From Pseudomonadota bacterium (lineage in GTDB: Bacteria > Pseudomonadota > Gammaproteobacteria > Steroidobacterales > Woeseiaceae): a stretch of 64,000 bases of DNA. A program made the translations under genes and the position numbers. Position 1 is the first letter of the stretch. Every line of letters starts with the position of its first letter. The notes beneath the pieces are model-generated. The model saw only the letters and a program-made list of their open reading frames with translations, did not search any database and was not told the DNA's origin. Of the stretch, positions 54,122-64,000 are shown piece by piece. The stretch spans positions 1 through 64,000 of the forward strand of contig JADFSP010000002.1 of assembly GCA_022560695.1 (NCBI GenBank). Direction: 5' to 3'.

Positions 54122-54913
54122 ATGACGCGTATCATCGCGGTTGCGAACCAGAAGGGAGGAGTCGGCAAGACGACGACGTGCGTCAATCTGTCCGCATCAC
54201 TCGCCGCCACGCAGCGGCGCGTGCTGCTGGTTGATATGGATCCGCAAGGCAACGCAACGATGGGTTGCGGAATCAACAAGATGGAGGTTGACTACTCGGC
54301 GTGCGACGTGCTGCTCGGCGAAGTCAGCGCGGCGGATGCGATCGTGTCGCCGCCCGAAGGCAACTTCGCGGTATTGCCGGGCAATGAAGACCTGACGCTG
54401 GCCGAGGTCAAACTCCTGCAGGAGATCGGCCGCGAGATGAAACTCAAAAAGGCGCTCGCGCCCGTCGTCGGCCTGTACGATTTCATTCTGATCGATTGCC
54501 CGCCGTCGATTAACATGCTGACCGTCAATGCACTGACGGCAGCAGACGGCGTGCTGATCCCGATGCAGTGCGAGTATTACGCGCTCGAGGGACTGAGCGC
54601 GTTGTTGAATACCGTCGAAAAGGTACGCAGCAGCGTAAACCCGAATCTCGAGGTTTTCGGTATCCTGCGGACCATGGTCGATCCGCGCATCAACCTTTCG
54701 AACGAAGTCTCGATGCAACTGATCAAGCATTTCGATCAAAAAGTGTTCCGGACCGTAATACCACGCAACATTCGCCTGGCCGAGGCGCCGAGTTTTGGCC
54801 GACCGGTATTGACGCACGATCGCTCCTCCAGGGGAGCGATCGCGTACCTTGCGCTGGCCGGAGAAATCCTGCGCCGCGAAGATGCGCGTGTCGGCCGAGT
54901 GCAGGCAGTATAG
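54122..54913 (+). CDS. parA: Chromosome partitioning ATPase ParA/Soj
   Basis: A 263-residue Walker-type ATPase for chromosome segregation with ParB. The deviant Walker A is ANQKGGVGKTTTCVNL and Walker B IDCPPSINML. The A' motif DMDPQGNATMG is complete. It lacks an N-terminal HTH, as in chromosomal Soj proteins. An 80-base gap with two REP-like sequences separates it from parB. Confidence 0.95.
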   Translation: MTRIIAVANQKGGVGKTTTCVNLSASLAATQRRVLLVDMDPQGNATMGCGINKMEVDYSACDVLLGEVSAADAIVSPPEGNFAVLPGNEDLTLAEVKLLQEIGREMKLKKALAPVVGLYDFILIDCPPSINMLTVNALTAADGVLIPMQCEYYALEGLSALLNTVEKVRSSVNPNLEVFGILRTMVDPRINLSNEVSMQLIKHFDQKVFRTVIPRNIRLAEAPSFGRPVLTHDRSSRGAIAYLALAGEILRREDARVGRVQAV

Positions 54914-54982
54914 TAGGAGGACCTGTAGGCCCGACATGTCGATGGATGCAGGCGGTTAGAGCAGGAGGGCCTTCAGGCCCGA
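54914..54982. repeat. Two REP-like sequences between parA and parB
   Basis: Copies at 54914-54934 (TAGGAGGACCTGTAGGCCCGA) and 54961-54982 (CAGGAGGGCCTTCAGGCCCGA) belong to the family TAGGAGGGCCTTCAGGCCCG. Each can fold into a small hairpin (GGGCCTTCAGGCCC). They are directly oriented here. The same family recurs at 57639-57689, 60331-60352 and 63258-63317. Confidence 0.6.
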
Positions 54983-54992
54983 TACACAAGCA

Positions 54993-55886
54993 ATGAGCGT
55001 AAGAAAAAGACGATTAGGACGAGGGCTCGATGCCCTGTTGAGCAAGCCGGTCGCTGAAAACGCGGCGGTAACCGGCAGCACGGCCGGTAATCCGTTCATG
55101 CAGATTCCGCTTGAGCTGCTGCAACGCGGCCGGTTTCAGCCACGCGTCGACATGCGCCAGGAATCTCTCGAAGACCTGGCGAATTCGATCCGGTCGCAAG
55201 GCGTCGTACAGCCCATCGTGGCGCGGCCGATCGGTAACGGCGGCCCGTCACAGCGCTATGAGATCATTGCCGGCGAGCGGCGCTGGCGTGCCGCACAAAT
55301 GGCCGGACTCAATCAGATTCCGACCGTTGTCCGGGACGTTCCCGATCACGCGGTGATCGCGATGTCGCTGATTGAGAACATCCAGCGTGAGAACCTCAAT
55401 CCGCTCGAGGAAGCACGCGCGCTGGATCGCCTGATTCACGAGTTCGATCTAACGCACGCCGAGGCGGCCACGGCGGTCGGTCGATCTCGCGCGACGGTGA
55501 GTAACCTGTTGCGCCTGCAGGAGCTCGCCGACAAGGTGAAGCCGATGCTCGAGTCGCGACAGATCGAAATGGGGCATGCGCGGGCACTGCTGTCCATCAG
55601 TGATCCGCAGCAGCAGCATGACGCAGCCCGGCAGGTGATAAAGAAGAGCCTGTCTGTGCGCGAAACCGAACGGCTCGTCAAGCGCATGCTCGACTCCAAG
55701 GGCAAAAAGAAGCCGGCAAAGCGACCGGCCTCGGTGAATGCCGACATTCGCCGCCTCGAGGTCGAGGTATCGGAGAAGCTTGGTGCCAAAGTGCGCGTCG
55801 TACACGGCAACAAGGGTTCGGGCAGGATCGTGATCAGCTATAACAGTCTCGATGAGCTTGACGGCATCTTGAAACATATCCGTTAG
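54993..55886 (+). CDS. parB: Chromosome partitioning protein ParB/Spo0J
   Basis: A 297-residue CTP-dependent clamp protein that loads at parS. The N-terminal KRRLGRGLDALL is typical. CTP-binding motif GERRWRAAQMAGL, ENIQRENLNPLEEARAL and the HTH EAATAVGRSRATVSNLLRL follow. The C-terminal dimerisation domain includes AKVRVVHGNKGSGRIVI. parS sites were not searched systematically. It precedes the atp operon. Confidence 0.95.
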   Translation: MSVRKRRLGRGLDALLSKPVAENAAVTGSTAGNPFMQIPLELLQRGRFQPRVDMRQESLEDLANSIRSQGVVQPIVARPIGNGGPSQRYEIIAGERRWRAAQMAGLNQIPTVVRDVPDHAVIAMSLIENIQRENLNPLEEARALDRLIHEFDLTHAEAATAVGRSRATVSNLLRLQELADKVKPMLESRQIEMGHARALLSISDPQQQHDAARQVIKKSLSVRETERLVKRMLDSKGKKKPAKRPASVNADIRRLEVEVSEKLGAKVRVVHGNKGSGRIVISYNSLDELDGILKHIR

Positions 55887-55893
55887 GGCGCCA

Positions 55894-55922
55894 TTGCCAT
55901 GCTCTGGGCCTGCCACTATAAT
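55894..55922 (+). promoter_or_regulatory. Sigma-70 promoter of the atp operon
   Basis: TTGCCA (55894-55899) and TATAAT (55917-55922) are separated by 17 bases, a near-consensus sigma-70 promoter. It lies 8 bases after the parB stop and 106 bases before atpI, giving a leader of about 100 bases. It is the best promoter candidate I found in the window. Confidence 0.7.
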
Positions 55923-56027
55923 GCGCGAGCCAAACACAGGCCCGCCTGGAATACCGAAAACCCAAGCGCCACAAGCCGCCGGTCAGCCCGATGGACGTGG
56001 CGTTTTTAGTGCCGGAGGCAAGCAGAA

Positions 56028-57289
<1,262 letters not shown>

Positions 57290-57334
57290 GTTTGTGTCTT
57301 TTAATTTCAACAAGGTGGACTTGATCCTGTTTAG

Positions 57335-57622
<288 letters not shown>

Positions 57623-57638
57623 TCGTTAAACTCGCAGT

Positions 57639-57689
57639 TGTAGGAGCGGCTTCAGCCGCGATTGAATCGGGCCTGAAGGCCGTCCTGCA
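57639..57689. repeat. Inverted REP-like pair between atpE and atpF
   Basis: TAGGAGCGGCTTCAGCCGCG (57641-57660) is followed by the reverse-oriented ATCGGGCCTGAAGGCCGTCC (57666-57685). Each half folds on its own, and the pair resembles a BIME. It fills the 94-base gap between atpE and atpF and may modulate differential expression or mRNA stability within the operon. Confidence 0.6.
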
Positions 57690-57716
57690 ATCGCAAAACG
57701 GTGCAAGGAGCTCACT

Positions 57717-58187
57717 GTGGATATCAATCTCACACTGATCGGCCAATCGATCGCGATGTTCGTGTTCGTGTGGTTCTGCATGAAATTCATATGGCCGGTG
57801 ATCCTGGCAGCGATCGAGGAGCGTCAGGAGCAAATCGCCGCAGGTCTCGCGGCTGCGGAGCACGGCGAGCAGAAACTCGAGCAAGCGAAGGCTGAGGCCG
57901 ACGATATTGTGAGCAATGCGCGAACGCGGGCCACGAGTATTCTCGATCAGGCAAATTCGCTGGCAAACGACATCGTGGCGGAAGGCAAATCGGGCGGCAT
58001 GAAAGAGCGTGAACGGCAACTGACGGCCGCGAAGGCTGACATCGAGCAGGAAGCTAACCGCGCGCGCGAAGAGCTGCGCGAACAGGTATCGGCGATAGCT
58101 GTCGCGAGTGCCGAGAAGATTCTGCAACGAGAGATCGACGCGAAAACGCACCAGGATATTCTGGGCAAGCTTGCCCAGGAACTATAA
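57717..58187 (+). CDS. atpF: ATP synthase F0 subunit b
   Basis: A 156-residue peripheral stalk subunit. One N-terminal helix (TLIGQSIAMFVFVWFCMKFI) is followed by a long charged coiled coil (AAAEHGEQKLEQAKAEADDI). GTG start at 57717 with AAGGAG 7 bases upstream. Ends 15 bases before atpH. Confidence 0.95.
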   Translation: MDINLTLIGQSIAMFVFVWFCMKFIWPVILAAIEERQEQIAAGLAAAEHGEQKLEQAKAEADDIVSNARTRATSILDQANSLANDIVAEGKSGGMKERERQLTAAKADIEQEANRAREELREQVSAIAVASAEKILQREIDAKTHQDILGKLAQEL

Positions 58188-58202
58188 GCGCGAACCTTAA
58201 GC

Positions 58203-58760
58203 ATGGCTGACAACAACACCGTAGCGAGACCCTATGCGCAGGCATTGTTCGAGCTGGCGAACGAAGCCGGCGAACTTGCCGCCTGGTCCAAATCGCTCGA
58301 AACAGCAAGCCAGCTGCTGGCCGACGGCCGGGTCGTCGACTACCTGGGCAACCCGGTGTTCAACGACAAACAGCGGCTGGAGTTCCTGACCGGGCTGTTT
58401 GCCAAGGCCGGCGCCAGAATGCTGGCGGGCAAGAACAGACAGGGAGCGAATTTCCTGAGATTGCTGCTCGAGTACGGGCGGGTCTCCGTGTTCCCCGAGA
58501 TTGCGGTCCACTTCGAGACGCTCAAAGCGAAGGTCGAGAATACGGTCGACGTCACCGTGACCTCCGCCTGCGAGATCAGCAAGAAACACAAGGATGCAAT
58601 CTCGAAGGCGTTACGCAAACGGCTCGGCAGGGACGTGAGGCTCGAGACGAAAATCGACAAAAATCTCATCGGCGGCGCGGTTATCAGGGCCGGCGATGTC
58701 GTAATTGACGGATCGTTGCGCACCAGGCTGGAAGGCCTGTCGAACGCGCTGATCAAATAG
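58203..58760 (+). CDS. atpH: ATP synthase F1 subunit delta
   Basis: A 185-residue subunit connecting F1 to the b stalk. N-terminal [20 protein letters not shown] and C-terminal [25 protein letters not shown]-type signature (seen as [20 protein letters not shown]) are diagnostic. ATG 58203 follows atpF by 15 bases. Confidence 0.95.
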   Translation: MADNNTVARPYAQALFELANEAGELAAWSKSLETASQLLADGRVVDYLGNPVFNDKQRLEFLTGLFAKAGARMLAGKNRQGANFLRLLLEYGRVSVFPEIAVHFETLKAKVENTVDVTVTSACEISKKHKDAISKALRKRLGRDVRLETKIDKNLIGGAVIRAGDVVIDGSLRTRLEGLSNALIK

Positions 58761-58773
58761 AGAGGAAAAGGAA

Positions 58774-60315
<1,542 letters not shown>

Positions 60316-60330
60316 CACGCATGCGTCATT

Positions 60331-60352
60331 ACGAGGCCCTTCAGGGCCGAAG
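60331..60352. repeat. REP-like sequence in the atpA-atpG gap
   Basis: ACGAGGCCCTTCAGGGCCGAAG forms a hairpin (GGCCCTTCAGGGCC) and is embedded in GTCATT...CGAAGCAACCTC, resembling the dispersed gammaproteobacterial repeats with those edges. It sits in the 172-base gap between atpA and atpG, where adjacent atp genes are normally separated by few bases. No small gene is convincing in the gap. Confidence 0.5.
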
Positions 60353-60487
60353 CAACCTCTTGATGAGCCACGAAAGCGGAGAGTTTGTAATGTTAGTGGT
60401 GACATCAGCCGGTGGATTTTTCAAGCGCAGCGCACCGACATCCGCTCGTGAACAACGGTAACGATTTGACCATGAGAGACTAGAAAC

Positions 60488-61360
60488 TTGGCAGGTGCAA
60501 AGGAAATACGCTCAAAGATCCGCAGCGTGAAAAACATGCAGAAGATCACGAGGGCCATGGAAATGGTCGCCGCCACCAAGATCCGCAAGGCACGGGTTCA
60601 GATGGAGGCGTCACGCCCCTATGCGCAGCGCATTCGTCGTGTCATCGGCCACCTGGCGCATGCAAACCCGGACTACAAGCATCCGTTCCTGACGGAGCGC
60701 GAGGTAAAGCGCGTCGGCTTCATCATCATCTCGACGGATCGCGGTCTTTGTGGCGGTCTTAACGTCAATCTGTTCAAGACCGCCATCGGCGAGATTGCCA
60801 ACTGGCGCGAGCAGCACGTCGAGGTCGACCTCGCGCTCGTCGGCGCGAAGTCCGTGCAGTTTTTCCGTCGCCTGGGCGGCAATGTCGTCGGCACGGCAAC
60901 GCACCTGGGCGACAAGCCTCAGGTCAATGACCTGATTGGCTCGATCAAGATCATGCTGGATTCGTACAGTGCGGGCACTATCGATCGGCTGTTTCTCATT
61001 CACAACGAATTCGTCAGCACGATGAGTCAGCGGCCGGAGGTCAGTACGCTGCTGCCGGTCAGCGCGATCGACCTCGGTGACGAATCATTGCAGGACCACT
61101 GGGACTATATTTATGAACCGGATGCCGAGGAACTGCTCGACGACATACTGATGCGCTACATCGAGTCACAGGTTTACCGCGGCGCGGTGGAGAACTTCGC
61201 CTGCGAGATGGCGGCAAAAATGGTGGCGATGAAATCGGCGACGGACAACGCCGGCGAAATTATCGACAAGTTGCAGCTTGCCTATAACAGGGCGCGGCAG
61301 GGGGCAATCACGCAGGAAATTTCAGAAATCGTCGGCGGCGCGGCTGCCGTTTCTGGATAG
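60488..61360 (+). CDS. atpG: ATP synthase F1 subunit gamma
   Basis: The 290-residue rotor shaft. N-terminal [20 protein letters not shown] with [15 protein letters not shown] and the C-terminal [17 protein letters not shown] are classical. The first codon is TTG (60488); the ribosome-binding site is weak (GAGAGAC). Ends 56 bases before atpD. Confidence 0.96.
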   Translation: MAGAKEIRSKIRSVKNMQKITRAMEMVAATKIRKARVQMEASRPYAQRIRRVIGHLAHANPDYKHPFLTEREVKRVGFIIISTDRGLCGGLNVNLFKTAIGEIANWREQHVEVDLALVGAKSVQFFRRLGGNVVGTATHLGDKPQVNDLIGSIKIMLDSYSAGTIDRLFLIHNEFVSTMSQRPEVSTLLPVSAIDLGDESLQDHWDYIYEPDAEELLDDILMRYIESQVYRGAVENFACEMAAKMVAMKSATDNAGEIIDKLQLAYNRARQGAITQEISEIVGGAAAVSG

Positions 61361-61374
61361 AGAGACTTGAATAA

Positions 61375-62796
<1,422 letters not shown>

Positions 62797-62836
62797 CAAC
62801 GAGTAATCGTCCCGGGCAAGAGGCATCACATCGAAA

Positions 62837-63253
62837 ATGGCTACCATCAAAGTCGACATCGTATCCGCGGAAGGCGAGATTCATTCCGGCGAAGCACGCA
62901 TGGTGTTCGCGCCGGCGCGCATGGGTGAAGTCGGCATTGCGCCACGTCACGCACCACTTTTGACCGCGCTGAAGCCGGGCGAGGTGCGCGTCGAGGACGT
63001 TGACGGCAAAGAGCACTTCTTCTACATCACGGGCGGCATACTCGAGGTGCAGCCGCACCTCGTGACGGTGCTCGCCGACACGGCGCTGCGCGGCGAACAA
63101 CTCGACGAAGCTGCGGCGCTTGCCGCGCAGCAGGAAGCCGAGGAAGCATTGAAAGGCGCATCCGAGGAGACCGATGTCGCCCGCGCCCAACAGGAGCTGG
63201 CCGAAGCGCGCGCGCGATATCGTGCCGCACAAAAACTCAAGGGCAAGCGCTAG
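62837..63253 (+). CDS. atpC: ATP synthase F1 subunit epsilon
   Basis: A 138-residue regulatory subunit with an N-terminal beta sandwich (VDIVSAEGEIHSGEARMVF, GIAPRHAPLLTALKPGEV) and a C-terminal two-helix domain rich in Ala/Glu (EEALKGASEETDVARAQQ). It ends the atp operon. A perfect inverted repeat follows 4 bases later and is a likely terminator. Confidence 0.95.
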   Translation: MATIKVDIVSAEGEIHSGEARMVFAPARMGEVGIAPRHAPLLTALKPGEVRVEDVDGKEHFFYITGGILEVQPHLVTVLADTALRGEQLDEAAALAAQQEAEEALKGASEETDVARAQQELAEARARYRAAQKLKGKR

Positions 63254-63257
63254 CAGA

Positions 63258-63317
63258 TCGGGCCTGAAGGCCCTCCTACTTGCTGAACGAGGCCTGTAGG
63301 AGGGCCTTCAGGCCCGA
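63258..63317. terminator. Perfect 21-base inverted REP pair, likely bidirectional terminator
   Basis: TCGGGCCTGAAGGCCCTCC-TA (63258-63278) and its exact reverse complement (63297-63317) flank an 18-base loop. It lies between atpC and the convergent symporter gene and includes the symporter's stop codon (63310-63308). The arms are members of the REP-like family seen at four other places between parA and here. A stem-loop this stable would stop or protect both transcripts, though no T-run follows. Confidence 0.6.
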
Positions 63318-64000
63318 CCGCTGCCCGTCAGTATTCCGAGCCGGTCCTTGAATTCGACTTCATTGCCATCGCCGTCGAGCAATGGCCGCGGCGGGTCGCT
63401 CTTCTGCGTAAGCGGCGTCACCGTCATCATTACGACGAACGACGCGAGCAGGCCGATCAGGTCTCCGGGAAGCTCCGGTGCAAAGAAGCCGGTCATCAAC
63501 CAGGCCAGCAGGCCGGCAGCCATTGCGGCCAGCGCACCCGTTCGGTTTGCGCGCCGCCACCAGACACCGACGATGAACGGTACGACGACGCAGGCGAGCA
63601 CCAATATATTGGCATCGAGGATGAGTTCGTAGACGGCTCGAACGTTGAGCGCCACAATGATGGCGATCGTGCCGCAAACGGGTATCGAAAAGCGGGCGAC
63701 GTTGAGCCTGAGGCGATCGGATGGCGCCCTTCGCACCAGTGGCAGCAGATTCGAAGTGATCACGGCCGCTGCTGAAAGCAAAGCGCTGTCCGATGTGCTC
63801 ATAAGGGCAGCCAGCATTGCACCAACGAACACGGCGACCGCGATGGGGTGCAGGTGGTCAATCGCAAGCGCAGGAATCAGCGACTCCGGATCGGCAAGAC
63901 CGGGCATCGTCACGCTCGCAATAATGCCCAGCGAGACCGGAATCATGCCGAGCATCAGATAGCCGAGACCGCCGAGATAAAATGCATTTTGTGCGACGCG
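63308..64000 (-). CDS. Sodium:solute symporter family protein, C-terminal part
   Basis: The frame is open to the window edge, so the N-terminus lies outside. The visible 230 residues contain about seven helices and the SSS motif AALMSTSDSALLSAAAVITSN, with the sodium-coordinating serines. Then VFVGAMLAA and VPFIVGVWWRRANRTGALAAM. Its substrate cannot be told. The C-terminus ends in a hydrophilic tail (RPLLDGDGNEVEFKDRLGIL). The stop codon lies inside a REP-like inverted repeat. Confidence 0.85.
   Translation of the reverse strand, partial: RVAQNAFYLGGLGYLMLGMIPVSLGIIASVTMPGLADPESLIPALAIDHLHPIAVAVFVGAMLAALMSTSDSALLSAAAVITSNLLPLVRRAPSDRLRLNVARFSIPVCGTIAIIVALNVRAVYELILDANILVLACVVVPFIVGVWWRRANRTGALAAMAAGLLAWLMTGFFAPELPGDLIGLLASFVVMMTVTPLTQKSDPPRPLLDGDGNEVEFKDRLGILTGSGRA

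Overview
The window is a chromosomal segment of a GC-rich gammaproteobacterium. Evidence: the block uvrC-pgsA-tRNA-Gly, the set mnmG, rsmG, parA-parB and atpIBEFHAGDC, AcnA-type aconitase, RluE, MnmA, DUF2333 and DUF945 (YdgA-like) proteins, and Pseudomonas-like REP repeats. I cannot assign an order or genus; a free-living, possibly marine or sediment lineage is an inference. No rRNA operon or CRISPR array was seen.

Layout. 1-900: gene-poor stretch with tandem hairpin repeats, one copy of an 80-bp dispersed repeat and a frameshifted small gene. 0.9-16.8 kb: core genes (tRNA-Gly, pgsA, uvrC, family-5 uracil-DNA glycosylase, rluE, class II DAHP synthase, a saccharopine-dehydrogenase-like/semialdehyde dehydrogenase pair for lysine catabolism, a half-size asparaginase-domain protein, NfeD/slipin, a PepSY-regulator-kinase operon, a glycine-zipper protein, mazG and a CoA-pyrophosphatase-type NUDIX). 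16.84-17.24 kb: MITE-like element with terminal inverted repeats. 17.2-26.6 kb: fumC, purB, a DUF7931-like protein, mnmA, acnA, a DUF2333 protein and a YgjP-like metallopeptidase.

26.6-33.0 kb: an AT-richer accessory island of unrecognised small genes, a two-TM protein, an overlapping pair of predicted secreted proteins, a complete IS5-family element and a 3' tRNA fragment that looks like an attachment-site scar. It also carries the second copy of the 80-bp repeat found near the left end of the window.

33.0-40.5 kb: an ArsR-SRPBCC-membrane protein operon, then a five-gene operon on the minus strand (secreted alpha/beta hydrolase, NatA-like ATPase, NatB-like permease, catalytic M16 protease, non-catalytic M16 partner). 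40.6-64 kb: mnmG, then about 11 kb of catabolic and transport genes (Opp/Yej-like transporter without a binding protein, DUF945 protein, metallo-beta-lactamase-fold hydrolase, AcuI-like reductase, prpBCD) placed between mnmG and the otherwise standard rsmG-parA-parB-atp cluster, ending in a partial sodium:solute symporter.

Functional links: acuI-like and prpBCD together would take acryloyl-CoA/propionyl-CoA to pyruvate and succinate, feeding acnA and fumC; the lysine pair yields aminoadipate; the F-type ATP synthase has the proton-type c subunit. The most unusual material is the island, the MITE-like element, the hydrolase-ABC-M16 operon, and the REP and hairpin families threaded through the par/atp region.
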